Origin: Miltoncostaea sp963771025
GTDB taxonomy: Bacteria; Actinomycetota; Thermoleophilia; Miltoncostaeales; Miltoncostaeaceae
NCBI GenBank assembly: GCA_963771025.1
Contig: CAVYRL010000003.1
Span: 186,001-250,000 of the forward strand
Length of the DNA: 64,000 nt
Reading direction: 5' to 3'
Numbering within the stretch: the first letter of the stretch is position 1; each line of letters opens with the position of its first letter. Shown here in pieces: positions 43,566 to 52,000 of this stretch. Both the position numbers and the translations under genes were made by a program. The notes below the pieces were generated by a model. It ran no database searches. It saw nothing but the letters and a program-made list of their open reading frames with translations, and was not told the DNA's origin.

Positions 43566-44320
43566 GCCGGTGCCGGACGGCGGCGGGCGACCCAGGAGGC
43601 CCGGAGGCTCGACTCGTCGACCGGCGCGGCGGTGTAGTCGTCGGTGACGCCGACGACGTCGAAGCCGGCGGCGTCGAGCGCGTCCCGGATCTGGCCCGCG
43701 CTGAAGAAGTGCTGGCGGTGCCGCTCCGTGAACGCGTCCCCGTCGCTGATGCGGGTCACCTCGATGTGGGCGTCGCAGGCACGCGTCGCGAGGTCGACGT
43801 CGCTCGTGATCGCGAACCGCCATCCGTCCGCCTCGCCGTGGACCCGCGGGTTGGCAACCGTGAACGCCATCATCGCGTCCGTGTGGGCGTCGAAGACGAG
43901 CCAGCCGCCGGGACGGATCCGCGCGGCGAGCGCCAGCAGGGTCGCGCGCATGTCGGGGAGGACCAGATGGTTCAGCCCCTCGAACGTCGACACCGCAGCG
44001 TCGAACACCGACTCGATGGTCAGGCGCGGAAGCGTCTCCTGGACGAGCACCGCGTCGGGCCCCAGACGCCGGCGGGCCCGCGCGAGCATGGGAGCGGACG
44101 CGTCCACGCCGGCGACGCCGTAGCCGAGACGCATGAGCTCCGCGGTCATGAGCCCCGTGCCGCAGCAGACGTCGAGCACCGCGTGCACCCCGACGTCGTC
44201 GTCCCGCCACACTCCCTCCATGAAGGCGGCCATCCGCCCGTAGGACGGGTCTACGACGATCTCGTCGTAGACCGCCGCGAGGCGCGCGTATGGGTCAGCC
44301 GGACCCACTGGCCGACCCAC
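43562..44320 (-). CDS. Class I SAM-dependent methyltransferase
   Basis: 252 residues. Motif I is VLDVCCGTGLMTAELMRLG (about 48-66), followed by AGVDASAPMLARAR, VSTFEGLNHL, and RIRPGGWLVFDAHT, a normal class I Rossmann methyltransferase. The C-terminal part includes AGQIRDALDAAGFDVVGVTDDY, typical of small-molecule methyltransferases. Substrate unknown. It is followed by the FAD-monooxygenase fragment with a GTGA overlap, which hints at a former two-step modification operon. GTG at 44320 or 44308 could be the start. Confidence 0.85.
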   Translation of the reverse strand: MGRPVGPADPYARLAAVYDEIVVDPSYGRMAAFMEGVWRDDDVGVHAVLDVCCGTGLMTAELMRLGYGVAGVDASAPMLARARRRLGPDAVLVQETLPRLTIESVFDAAVSTFEGLNHLVLPDMRATLLALAARIRPGGWLVFDAHTDAMMAFTVANPRVHGEADGWRFAITSDVDLATRACDAHIEVTRISDGDAFTERHRQHFFSAGQIRDALDAAGFDVVGVTDDYTAAPVDESSLRASWVARRRPAPA

Positions 44321-44338
44321 GCGACACGGGAGTGGAGC

Positions 44339-44599
44339 TCAGATGCCGAGGATCTTGGCCTTGGCGGCCGCGAACTCCTCGTCGGAGAGGACGCCCTGCT
44401 TGTTCAGCTGAGCGAGCTCCTGCAGCTTCGTGATCTGATCGTCCTGCGCCGGAGGGGCCGCAGCCGCGGGCGCGGCCTGCTGCGGCTCTGCCGCCGGCTC
44501 CTCGTACCTCGACGCCTGGCGACGGGCGACGCGCCCGGACACCGCGGTGGCGGTACCGGCGACGACGGCCGTGCGAGCGGCCATGCGGACAAGTCCCAT
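44339..44599 (-). CDS. SHOCT-domain protein
   Basis: 86 residues. A short hydrophobic/Ala-rich N-terminus (RMAARTAVVAGTATAVSGRVA), an Ala/Pro linker, then a C-terminal SHOCT motif: QITKLQELAQLNKQGVLSDEEFAAAKAKIL. SHOCT is a short helical oligomerisation or membrane-association motif of unclear function. A second SHOCT tail occurs at 49602-49988. Confidence 0.85.
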   Translation of the reverse strand: MGLVRMAARTAVVAGTATAVSGRVARRQASRYEEPAAEPQQAAPAAAAPPAQDDQITKLQELAQLNKQGVLSDEEFAAAKAKILGI

Positions 44600-44632
44600 G
44601 TCAGTGCCTCTCAGTTCGTTGGTGGACGGACT

Positions 44633-45049
44633 CTAGCCTTCGAGCTGCGCTGCCTCGACCACGTCGGCCGGGATGCGGATCAGGTCGATGAGCACGGCGT
44701 CCGCAGCGCGGCAGGCCTCGGCGAACTCCGCCGCCCAGGCGTTCTCGAACGCGACCACCAGCGCCGAGCTCCCCGGCTCGAGGTCGTCGGCGATCTCCTC
44801 CGCGTCCTCGGGGCCGAGCGCGCCCGCCGCCGTCACCGCGACCTCGAGGAAGGCCGGCCCGGCATCCGGGTCGAGGTCCGCCAACTCGATGGTCGTCGTG
44901 ACGCCGTCGATGTCCTTCGAGACGAACAACAGATCGAGGATGCGCACGGTGCCGCTGTCCACCAGGTTCAACAGCGCCGGCGCGATGCGGCCGGTGAACT
45001 TGTTGCCGGGAAAGCCGATGATTACCACGTCAACCGGGCCCAACGCCAT
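44633..45049 (-). CDS. DUF6325-family protein
   Basis: 138 residues. Conserved opening GPVDVVIIGFPGNKFTGRIAPALLNLVDSG, then VRILDLLFVSKDIDG and TTIELADLDPD, the DUF6325 pattern. The C-terminal half is acidic with ALVVAFENAWAAEFAEACR. No membrane segment or catalytic motif is evident. Function unknown; in actinobacteria it is often found beside SHOCT-domain genes, as here. Divergent from the NarL-type sensor kinase. ATG at 45049. Confidence 0.82.
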   Translation of the reverse strand: MALGPVDVVIIGFPGNKFTGRIAPALLNLVDSGTVRILDLLFVSKDIDGVTTTIELADLDPDAGPAFLEVAVTAAGALGPEDAEEIADDLEPGSSALVVAFENAWAAEFAEACRAADAVLIDLIRIPADVVEAAQLEG

Positions 45050-45166
45050 GCCTGCGCCTCCTTGGTGTCCCACTTGCCGGATGTCGCCTGGACCGTCGGT
45101 CCGCGGCCTCCAGCCTACATTCGTCGGTCCGCCCCCGCAGCGCAGGCGCCACCGTCGACGCGGCCC

Positions 45167-45172
45167 TAGAGT
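45167..45172 (+). promoter_or_regulatory. Candidate -10 element (TAGAGT), leaderless type
   Basis: TAGAGT lies six bases before the GTG start at 45179. No Shine-Dalgarno fits in the gap. No clear -35. Confidence 0.5.
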
Positions 45173-45178
45173 CCCGCC

Positions 45179-46993
45179 GTGAGCGCCCGGACGACAGCCG
45201 CCAACGATCCCCTCACCCGCGCGCCGGTGGTCGCCGCGCTGGCGGTCGCGGCGACCGTGGCCACCGTCCTCGCGGTGGTGCTGCTCGACACGTCGTCCAG
45301 CCTGACGCACCCGGGACAGGCGGCACTGCGGGTGGGCGCCCTCGGCCTGACCCACATCGTGCCGGCGCTCTACCTCCACTGGCGTCGTCCCGACAGCCGG
45401 TTCCCGGCCCTCATGCTGATCGTGACCCTCTCGTTCGGCGGATACGGCCTCGTCGGCGTCGGCGCGCCCTGGCCGTACTACCTGGGCCGGTTGCTGACCT
45501 TCGTCGCCCTGCCGCTGGGCTTCTACGTGGTCCTCGCCTTCCCCAGCGGGCGCCTCGTCGGCCGGCCGGCAACCAGGGTCGTCGCCGCGATGGCCATCCT
45601 CACCACGGGGGGCTGGCTCGCGCTCGGCCTGGCCGGCACCTCGATCCCCACGACGATCTCATCCCTGTCGTGCGGGAACGCCTGCCCGGCGAGCCCGATC
45701 GCCATCGGCGACGACCCGGACGTGACCGAGACTCTCGCCAAGGTCATCTTCACCGCGGTCGCGGCGGTCACGCTGTGGGGAGTCGTCGTGCTGCTCCTGC
45801 GCCTGCGCGATGCCGCTCCGGTCCACCGCTTCGCAATGGGGTTCGTCGCGATCTCCACCGCTGCGGAGGGCCTGCTCCTGTGCCTCTGGCTCATCTGGGA
45901 GGCGTTCGACGGCGAGGACACGGCGCCCGGCGCCCTGTCGATCGCCCTCGGCCTGACCCGTTTCGGACTACCGATCGCGATAACGGCCGCCGTCATCCTC
46001 GACCGGGGACGCAGCGCTCAGGCGCTGCGCACGCTGCTCAGCGACATCGCCCAGGGAGGCGGCGCGGGGGACCTGCGCCTGGCGCTGGCGGGCGTCCTGC
46101 GCGACCCGGACCTGGTCATCGCCCGCCCGGCGGGGGACGGATGGGTGGATCTCGACGGGGCGGCGGTGATCCCGCCCGGCCCCGGCGCCATCCGCTCCTG
46201 GACCGAGGTCGCCGGCGCCGACGGCGATCCCGCGATCGCACTCCTGCACGATCCGGCGCTGGGCGAGACCCCCGACACGCTGGCCGCTGCCGCGTCCGCC
46301 GCGGCGATCGCGGTGCATCGGCAGGAGCTGACCGACGACCTGCGACGTGCGGTCAACGATCTGCGCGCCTCCCGCTCGCGTTTGGCCACGGCGGCCGACG
46401 AGGAGCGGCGGCGGCTGGAACGCGACCTGCACGACAGCGCGCAGCAGGGCCTGGTGGCCCTGCGCGTGCGCGTCGCCGTGGCGCGGGAGACCCTCGACGG
46501 CGACGCGGCTGCGGCCGCCCGGGCTCTCGATGACATCGACGCCGAGCTCGGTGCCGTGCTCGACGACCTGCGCCGGCTCTCGCGCGGCCTCTATCCCCCG
46601 CTCCTCGAGGACCGCGGACTGTCCGAGGCGCTGCGCTCGGCGGTCTCCCGGGGCCCGCTGGCGGTGACCGTGGACGGCGAGATCGGTCGCCTGCCGCGCC
46701 GGATCGAGGTGGCCGCCTACTTCTGCTGCCGAGAGGCGCTCCAGAACGCCGCCAAGCACGCGGGTCGCGACGCGCGGGTCACCCTGTCCCTGTCCGTGGC
46801 CGACGGGTGCCTGCGCTTCGCGGTGGCGGACGACGGCCCCGGCTTCGACGCGAAAGCGGACTCGGGGGGTTTCGGCCTCGCCGGGATGCGCGACCGCGCC
46901 GGCGCGGTCGGGGGACGCCTCGACGTGCGCTCGTCACCCTCGGGGACGACGGTCGTGGGCGTGCTGCCCGTCAACGTCGCGGGCTCCGGCTAG
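45179..46993 (+). CDS. NarL-type membrane sensor histidine kinase (HisKA_3)
   Basis: 604 residues. About eight hydrophobic segments in the first 280 residues form a membrane sensor. A GAF-like or degenerate region is followed by a coiled coil (LRRAVNDLRASRSRLATAADEERRRLERDLHD), with the phospho-His in RDLHDSAQQGLVALRVRV typical of HisKA_3, and the ATPase domain with CREALQNAAKHAG and VADDGPGFD, GFGLAGMRDRAGAVGG. Convergent with its likely partners, the receiver at 46990 and LuxR-type regulator at 47399. The stop is half of a CTAG shared with the receiver gene. Confidence 0.92.
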   Translation: MSARTTAANDPLTRAPVVAALAVAATVATVLAVVLLDTSSSLTHPGQAALRVGALGLTHIVPALYLHWRRPDSRFPALMLIVTLSFGGYGLVGVGAPWPYYLGRLLTFVALPLGFYVVLAFPSGRLVGRPATRVVAAMAILTTGGWLALGLAGTSIPTTISSLSCGNACPASPIAIGDDPDVTETLAKVIFTAVAAVTLWGVVVLLLRLRDAAPVHRFAMGFVAISTAAEGLLLCLWLIWEAFDGEDTAPGALSIALGLTRFGLPIAITAAVILDRGRSAQALRTLLSDIAQGGGAGDLRLALAGVLRDPDLVIARPAGDGWVDLDGAAVIPPGPGAIRSWTEVAGADGDPAIALLHDPALGETPDTLAAAASAAAIAVHRQELTDDLRRAVNDLRASRSRLATAADEERRRLERDLHDSAQQGLVALRVRVAVARETLDGDAAAAARALDDIDAELGAVLDDLRRLSRGLYPPLLEDRGLSEALRSAVSRGPLAVTVDGEIGRLPRRIEVAAYFCCREALQNAAKHAGRDARVTLSLSVADGCLRFAVADDGPGFDAKADSGGFGLAGMRDRAGAVGGRLDVRSSPSGTTVVGVLPVNVAGSG

Positions 46994-47370
46994 GGCCGGG
47001 CGCGCTCCCAGAGGCTGATCAACACGGACGGGCGCAGCTCGTCCTTGGACAGCACCGCCAGCGCTCCGCAGTCGCCGGCGTCGTCGGGAAGCTCTGACGC
47101 GGTCGCCGAGACCAGCACCACCTCGGTCTCCGGCCGCGCGAGGCGTACGCGGCGGGTGGCCTCGATGCCATCGATGCCGGGCAGACGGACGTCCATCAGC
47201 ACCAGATCGACGTCGCCTTCGAGGATCGCGGCCACGCCGTCCTCGCCGCTGCCGGCCTCGCCGGCGCTGCAGAAGCCCGGGGTCGCGTCCACGAGCAGGC
47301 GCGCCGCGGTGCGAAAACGCTCCTGGTCGTCAACGGTGAACACCCGGACGATGCGCCCGCCGGTCAGCAT
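46990..47370 (-). CDS. Stand-alone receiver-domain protein
   Basis: 126 residues: a single CheY-like receiver with VFTVDDQERFR, the phospho-acceptor Asp in LVLMDVRLPGIDG, and Lys in AVLSKDEL. No output domain follows; the protein ends with the receiver. It may take phosphate from the convergent HisKA_3 kinase or act as a phosphate sink for the LuxR-type regulator encoded 28 bases upstream. The N-terminal few residues are uncertain; ATG at 47370 is used. Confidence 0.85.
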   Translation of the reverse strand: MLTGGRIVRVFTVDDQERFRTAARLLVDATPGFCSAGEAGSGEDGVAAILEGDVDLVLMDVRLPGIDGIEATRRVRLARPETEVVLVSATASELPDDAGDCGALAVLSKDELRPSVLISLWERARP

Positions 47371-47398
47371 CGCGAGGCGTGTTCCCGCCAACGGGCCG

Positions 47399-48064
47399 TC
47401 ACACCTGGTCCAGGTAGAGCAGGGTTGCCGCCACACGGCGGCTGACCTCCTGGTCGTCCGCCCCGAGGCCCAACTTGGCGAAGACCGCGTTGATGTGCTT
47501 CTCCACGGCACGCTTGGAGAGGTGGAGGCGCGCGGCGATCGACGCGTTGGAGAGGCCCTCGGCGACGAGCGCGAGGATGTCGCGCTCGCGCGGTGACAGC
47601 CTGGCGAGCAGGCTGTCACCGCGACCCGCGGATCCGCCCATCAGGTGCTCGACCACCGCCGGGTCGACGAACGACCCGTCGTCGGCGACCTCCTCGATCG
47701 CCCGCACCAGCTGGGCCCGGTCGTGGAGACGGTCCTTCAGCAGGTAGCCGCGCCCGTTGGAGCCGCGCTCCAGCAGGGCGATCGCGTAGCGGGGCTCGAC
47801 GAAACTGCTGACCACGAGCACCCCGAGGTCGGGATGGGTTTCGCGGAGCTCGTTGGCCAGGGTGATGCCCTCGTCCGAGAAATCGGGGGGCATGCGGATG
47901 TCGGTGAGCACCACGTCGAGCTCGCCGGGGTCGATCGCGTCGCGCAGGTCGTCGGCCGACGCGCAGGAGGCGACGACGCTCACCTCGTCCCCCAAGGCCA
48001 GGAGGCTTTCGATCCCGGTCCGCACGAGGTAGTTGTCCTCGGTGATCGCCACGCGAACGCCCAT
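47399..48064 (-). CDS. NarL/LuxR-family response regulator
   Basis: 221 residues. Receiver (about 3-120) with ITEDNYLVRTGIE and the phospho-acceptor Asp in VVLTDIRMPPDFSDEG. LuxR-type HTH (about 155-215) with LSPRERDILALVAEGLSNASIAARLHLSKRAVEKHI. It should be controlled by the HisKA_3 sensor encoded convergently at 45179. The stand-alone receiver gene follows it. Confidence 0.93.
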   Translation of the reverse strand: MGVRVAITEDNYLVRTGIESLLALGDEVSVVASCASADDLRDAIDPGELDVVLTDIRMPPDFSDEGITLANELRETHPDLGVLVVSSFVEPRYAIALLERGSNGRGYLLKDRLHDRAQLVRAIEEVADDGSFVDPAVVEHLMGGSAGRGDSLLARLSPRERDILALVAEGLSNASIAARLHLSKRAVEKHINAVFAKLGLGADDQEVSRRVAATLLYLDQV

Positions 48065-48088
48065 GGACCGAAGACTACGGCCCGGCGC

Positions 48089-49366
48089 TCAGAGGATGCC
48101 GAGCGCGCGAGCACGGTCAACGGCCTCCGTCCGGTTGGTGACGCCGAGCTTGCGGTGCAGGGCGCGGGTGTGGGTCTTGACGGTGTTGAGCGAGAGGTAG
48201 AGCTCCTGGGCGATACCGCGCAGCGTGAGAGAGGTGGGCAGCAGGCGCAGAACCCTCAGCTCGGCCTCGCTCACGGCGGCCCCCGACATGGCGACCGCGC
48301 GATTGCGCATGTCGGCCGCCCGCTCGGGCTCGGCCTCGCAGAGCCGCTCCCGGAGGGCCACGCGCACCAACGGCTCGCATCGGAATCGTGTGCAGCCGAC
48401 GTTGAGGGCGGTCACGAGTGGTGTCGCCCGGGCCATCGCGCGCAGGCGCTCGAGCGCGTCGGTGGTGTCGAGCAGCGCATCGCACTGCGGCCCGCGCAGC
48501 TCGTCGAGCACGGCCGTCAGCTCGAGGAGACGCAGATGGGCGGGGTCCTCCCTGCCGAGCACCTCGTCGGCGAGGTAGTCGCGAACATGGCGAGCCCCGC
48601 CCGGCGCGAGAGCCAGCACGAGGCATCCCGGCCAGCCACCGGTCGCGCGCACGGCCGCCCCGGCATCGCGCTCGCCAATCCGCCCGCGGGCCAGACGGAC
48701 GGTCTGCGGAGCGTCGAAGCGCAGATCGTCGGGGCCGATCTCGCCGAGCTGCCCGCGGGCCCGCAGCAGCGAGAGCGCGAGAGCCGGCGGACGCCGTGCG
48801 GCGACCACCATGCGCACCCCGTCGGGGAGCCGGCGGACGAACGCGGACAGCTGCTCGCCGAAACGGGGCGAGGGAACGAGCTGGTGATGGTCGTCAACCG
48901 CGATCACCAGCCCGCGCTCAAGCCCGGAGAGGACGTTGAGGAGCTGCGCGGCCGTGTCGGCGGGCGGCAGGCCCGCGGGAACGAGATGGTCGAGGGCCGG
49001 GCGGACCGCGCGGCGAACGGCCTCGACAAGGTGAGACCAGAGGCGCCGCGGGTCGTTGTCGTCCTCATCCAGCGAAAGCCACGCGACCTGCCCGGGCGAC
49101 GTGGTGGCGATCCACTCGGCGAGAAGCGTCGTCTTGCCGAAACCGGCGAGCGCCGTGATCAGGGTCAGGCGGTGGCGGGTCAGTTCGTCCAGGCGCGCCA
49201 CCAGCGCGGGGCGGGCGACGTGCCCGGACCCGACGACCGGCGGGCGCAGCTTGGCCTCGAGCAGGATCATCGGAGGGGCGGCGACGCGCGTGAGAGGGTG
49301 CCCGACGCGTCGCGGCGGCGCCGGACTCTGGGCTGGTTCTCGCACCATCTCGCGCATCTGACGCAT
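48089..49366 (-). CDS. MalT-like LuxR regulator with ATPase domain, lacking the TPR region
   Basis: 425 residues. The ATPase (STAND-type) domain begins EAKLRPPVVGSGHVARPAL, with Walker A LAGFGKTTLLAEWI and a Walker B-like LVIAVDDHHQL. The C-terminal LuxR HTH reads ELRVLRLLPTSLTLRGIAQELYLSLNTVKTHTRALHRKLG. In MalT-type proteins a 400-500 residue TPR-like sensor domain lies between; here only about 90 residues separate the two, so the usual ligand-sensing part is absent. ATG at 49366 has a GGAGG eight bases upstream. Confidence 0.82.
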   Translation of the reverse strand: MRQMREMVREPAQSPAPPRRVGHPLTRVAAPPMILLEAKLRPPVVGSGHVARPALVARLDELTRHRLTLITALAGFGKTTLLAEWIATTSPGQVAWLSLDEDDNDPRRLWSHLVEAVRRAVRPALDHLVPAGLPPADTAAQLLNVLSGLERGLVIAVDDHHQLVPSPRFGEQLSAFVRRLPDGVRMVVAARRPPALALSLLRARGQLGEIGPDDLRFDAPQTVRLARGRIGERDAGAAVRATGGWPGCLVLALAPGGARHVRDYLADEVLGREDPAHLRLLELTAVLDELRGPQCDALLDTTDALERLRAMARATPLVTALNVGCTRFRCEPLVRVALRERLCEAEPERAADMRNRAVAMSGAAVSEAELRVLRLLPTSLTLRGIAQELYLSLNTVKTHTRALHRKLGVTNRTEAVDRARALGIL

Positions 49367-49601
49367 GTGGCCGCCTCCATTCGACGCCGCGAGTATCCGG
49401 CCGGACGGCGGCGCCGGGAAAGGGGGCGCACATGCGCCGCGGGGGCGCTCGCGCGCACCGACCGGGTGGTGCACGCACCCCCCCCGGCACGCCCCGCGGG
49501 GTCGGTGCGGCACCCGGGGTGCTCCCCACGTCCGCCGCGGGTGTCAGTATCGCCGGTGCGGCCGCGCATCCGGTGCGGCCACCGCGAAGGGGAGAACGCG
49601 C

Positions 49602-49988
49602 GTGAACGACTTCAGCTTCTGGGAGTTCCTGTGGTCGCTGGTGGTGATCTACTTCCTGTTCTTCGCCCTGCTGATCATCTTCTGGGTGGTCTTGGACATC
49701 TTTCGCAGCCGTGACATCGGTGGAGGAGCCAAGGCCCTCTGGCTCATCCTGCTCGTCATCTTCCCCTTGATCGGTGTGCTGGCGTATCTGATCGCCCGCG
49801 GTCACGGCATGGCGGAGCGCCACGCCGAGCGTCAGGAGGCGGCGAAGCAGGACTTCGACACCTATGTCAGGGACGCGGCCGGATCGGGCGGCTCGGCAGA
49901 CCAGATCGCCCGGGCGAAAGACCTGCTCGACGCGGGCACGATCACCCAGGACGAGTTCGACGCGCTGAAGGCCAAGGCCCTGGCCTAG
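49602..49988 (+). CDS. Membrane protein with PLD-nuclease-N-like and SHOCT domains
   Basis: 128 residues. Two membrane segments: FLWSLVVIYFLFFALLIIFW and LWLILLVIFPLIGVLAYLIA, in the layout of PLDc_N domains. A linker rich in charged residues ends with a SHOCT motif (ARAKDLLDAGTITQDEFDALKAKAL). A small membrane scaffold is likely; function unknown. GTG at 49602 follows AGGGGAG about seven bases upstream. The 235 bases between this gene and the divergent LuxR gene contain no recognisable feature besides the two ribosome sites. A terminator hairpin follows. Confidence 0.85.
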   Translation: MNDFSFWEFLWSLVVIYFLFFALLIIFWVVLDIFRSRDIGGGAKALWLILLVIFPLIGVLAYLIARGHGMAERHAERQEAAKQDFDTYVRDAAGSGGSADQIARAKDLLDAGTITQDEFDALKAKALA

Positions 49989-50002
49989 CCGGACCGATGC
50001 GA

Positions 50003-50030
50003 CGGAGGGCTCTCGATCGGGAGCCCTCCG
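50003..50030 (+). terminator. Hairpin terminator
   Basis: CGGAGGGCTC and GAGCCCTCCG form a perfect ten-base stem with an eight-base loop, 15 bases after the membrane-protein stop. Confidence 0.82.
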
Positions 50031-50055
50031 CGCACCGACGCGACGGGAGCAGCCG

Positions 50056-50844
50056 ATGGACCTCCAACTCACGGGCAAGGTGGCCGTCGTCACCGGAGCC
50101 AGCAAGGGCATCGGGCTCGCCACCACGCGCGCACTGGTCGACGAAGGCGCGCTGGTCGTCGCCGGCGCCCGGACGACGGCGAGCCTCGAGGGGATCGCGG
50201 GGGTCACCCCGTTGGCGATCGACCTGGTCGGGCCGGAGGGGCCCGCCGCGCTGATCCAACACGCGCTCGACACCCACGGCCGTGTCAACGTGCTGGTCAA
50301 CAACGTGGGCGCGGTACGCCTGCGCCCGGACGGCTTCCTCGGCACCAGCGACGAGGAGTTCGCCTGGGCCATGGACATGAACTTCTTCACCGCCCTGCGC
50401 GCCATCCGCGCGTCACTGGTGCCGATGCTCGCACAGGGCGGAGGGTCGGTCGTCAACGTCGCGTCCGTGAACGCGTTCTTCGAGCCCGACGCCGGGGTGA
50501 TCGACTACGGGGCCGCCAAGGCCGCGCTGGTCAACCTGACGAAGTCGCTCTCGCAGGAGTTCGGCCCGCGCGGGATCCGCCTCAACTCCGTGTCGCCCGG
50601 GCCGGTCGAGACGGACCTCTGGCTCGGCGACGAGGGCGTCGCCGCGACCGCGGCCAGGGTGAGCGGCACGGACTTCGACACGGCGCGCGACGCGGTGGTG
50701 GCCAGCCTCGGGGGGTTCGCGACGGGTCGCTTCACCACCCCCGAGGAGGTCGCGACGCTGATCACGCTGCTGGCCTCCGCCCGCACCGGCAACGTCACCG
50801 GCGCGAACTACGTCATCGACGGCGGGCTGATCAAGACCACGTGA
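50056..50844 (+). CDS. Short-chain dehydrogenase/reductase
   Basis: 262 residues, classical SDR. Cofactor motif VVTGASKGIGLATT (TGxxxGIG), NVLVNNVGAVRL (NNxG), catalytic Ser in VVNVASVNAFF and YGAAKAAL (YxxxK). The C-terminal region contains RFTTPEEVATLITLLASARTGNVTGANYVIDGG. NAD(P)-dependent oxidoreduction of an unknown substrate. It lies between the terminator at 50003 and the leaderless promoter at 50871, so it is probably a single-gene unit. Confidence 0.92.
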   Translation: MDLQLTGKVAVVTGASKGIGLATTRALVDEGALVVAGARTTASLEGIAGVTPLAIDLVGPEGPAALIQHALDTHGRVNVLVNNVGAVRLRPDGFLGTSDEEFAWAMDMNFFTALRAIRASLVPMLAQGGGSVVNVASVNAFFEPDAGVIDYGAAKAALVNLTKSLSQEFGPRGIRLNSVSPGPVETDLWLGDEGVAATAARVSGTDFDTARDAVVASLGGFATGRFTTPEEVATLITLLASARTGNVTGANYVIDGGLIKTT

Positions 50845-50870
50845 CCTCGGCCGCGTCGCGAGGATCGCGC

Positions 50871-50876
50871 TAGGCT
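50871..50876 (+). promoter_or_regulatory. Candidate -10 element (TAGGCT) for the leader ORF and monooxygenase
   Basis: TAGGCT lies seven bases before the ATG of the 22-codon leader ORF at 50884. This is the spacing of a leaderless transcript. The same spacing recurs at other genes in the window. Confidence 0.5.
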
Positions 50877-50883
50877 CGTCCGC

Positions 50884-50952
50884 ATGAGCACGAGCGCCGG
50901 ATCACTCCGGGGTCGCGGCCTCGGCGGCCGACGTCTGCCGCTGATCCGATGA
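50884..50952 (+). CDS. 22-residue leader ORF overlapping the FAD monooxygenase start
   Basis: A 22-codon frame MSTSAGSLRGRGLGGRRLPL-IR, positively charged. It begins seven bases after a TAGGCT element, and its TGA overlaps the ATG of the monooxygenase (ATGA at 50949-50952). This is the same coupling seen between full-length genes here. A leaderless upstream ORF whose translation delivers ribosomes to the downstream gene is a reasonable reading. The peptide has no evident regulatory codon run. Confidence 0.55.
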   Translation: MSTSAGSLRGRGLGGRRLPLIR

Positions 50953-51971
50953 GGGTGACGGTCGCGGGCGGAGGGCTCGTCGGCCTGGCCCTCGCGGCGC
51001 TGCTGCGACGGCGGGGCCTCGCGCCCGTCGTGATCGAGCGGATGCCCGCCGGGGTGTACGTCAAGCGCGGCTTCATGCTCGGGCACCAGGCCTATGACGC
51101 CATGACCGAGCTCGGTGTGCTGGGCGAGATCCGCCGGGCGGGACGGGCGATCGGCGCCACGCCCGACGGCGGCTCGGCCGCCACGGCCGTGGAGGTGGGG
51201 CGGGTGCTGGCCCTCGTCGGCGACGGCGTGCCGGTGCGCCACGAGCACCGGGTCGTCGACCTGGAGCGCGACCCGGCGGGCCGCGTCACCGGCGTCCGGA
51301 TCGAGGGCCCTCAGGGGGCCGAGACGATCGCGAGCGATCTCGTGGTCGCCTGCGACGGCATCGGCTCCCGCGTGCGCGCCATCGCCGGCCTCGACGCGGA
51401 TTTCGCACCGATGGCCGAGGGCAAGCTCGAGTGGATGAGCCCGGTCCCCACGGCCGACGCCTTCGCGATGGACTACCTCTCCAACGGCGGGCACATCGGC
51501 CTGCTCAGCTGGCCCGAGGGCTCTTTCGGCTGGCGCACCACCGAGCGGGTCGGACGCGAGGCCGCCCTCGCCCCGGGCGTCGCCGCCCTGGCGCAGCAGT
51601 GGAGCGCCCTCTTGCCCGCGGCGGCCGACGGGGTGTCCGCGCTCACGTCGGCCGACCAGCTGATCTACAGCGAGCCCGAGTTGCTGGCGTGCCCGCGATG
51701 GTGGGCCCCGGGCGTCGCACTGATCGGCGACGCCGCTCATTTCTTCGGCCCGGAGACCGGCGCGAGCGCGGGCATCGGCGTCGGCGACGCCCAGGCCCTG
51801 GCCCAGGCGATCGCGACCTTTCCAACCGACGCCGATGCCGCGTGTACGGCGTACGCGGCGTGGCGCGAGCCTGCCGTCCGACCCTACGAGGCGGCCGACC
51901 CGGGACGCCGCCGCCTGCTCGGCCGGGAGATCTCCCCAGCGGCAAGCGGCGAGCGCTGGCCCCCGGCCTAG
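50949..51971 (+). CDS. FAD-dependent monooxygenase (PHBH-type)
   Basis: 340 residues. FAD site MRVTVAGGGLVGLALAALLRR (GxGxxG) at residue 1, RGFMLGHQAYDAMTELGV, DLVVACDGIGSRVRAIAG (the DG motif), and PGVALIGDAAHFFGPETGASAGIGVGDA (GD motif). It should use NAD(P)H and oxygen to hydroxylate or otherwise oxidise an unknown aromatic or lipid substrate. The length is slightly short for the family. The leader ORF precedes it. Its TAG stop (51969-51971) is part of the CTAG target of the IS element, so the insertion did not change the protein end. Confidence 0.88.
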   Translation: MRVTVAGGGLVGLALAALLRRRGLAPVVIERMPAGVYVKRGFMLGHQAYDAMTELGVLGEIRRAGRAIGATPDGGSAATAVEVGRVLALVGDGVPVRHEHRVVDLERDPAGRVTGVRIEGPQGAETIASDLVVACDGIGSRVRAIAGLDADFAPMAEGKLEWMSPVPTADAFAMDYLSNGGHIGLLSWPEGSFGWRTTERVGREAALAPGVAALAQQWSALLPAAADGVSALTSADQLIYSEPELLACPRWWAPGVALIGDAAHFFGPETGASAGIGVGDAQALAQAIATFPTDADAACTAYAAWREPAVRPYEAADPGRRRLLGREISPAASGERWPPA

Positions 51972-52000
51972 GCTGAACTGACTCCAGGATCTCGCGACAG
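51971..52000 (+). repeat. IS left terminal inverted repeat (IRL)
   Basis: Begins GGCTGAACTGACTCCAGGAT. It matches the reverse complement of the right end at 25 of 30 positions; mismatches are at positions 9, 11, 21, 23 and 24. Confidence 0.88.
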
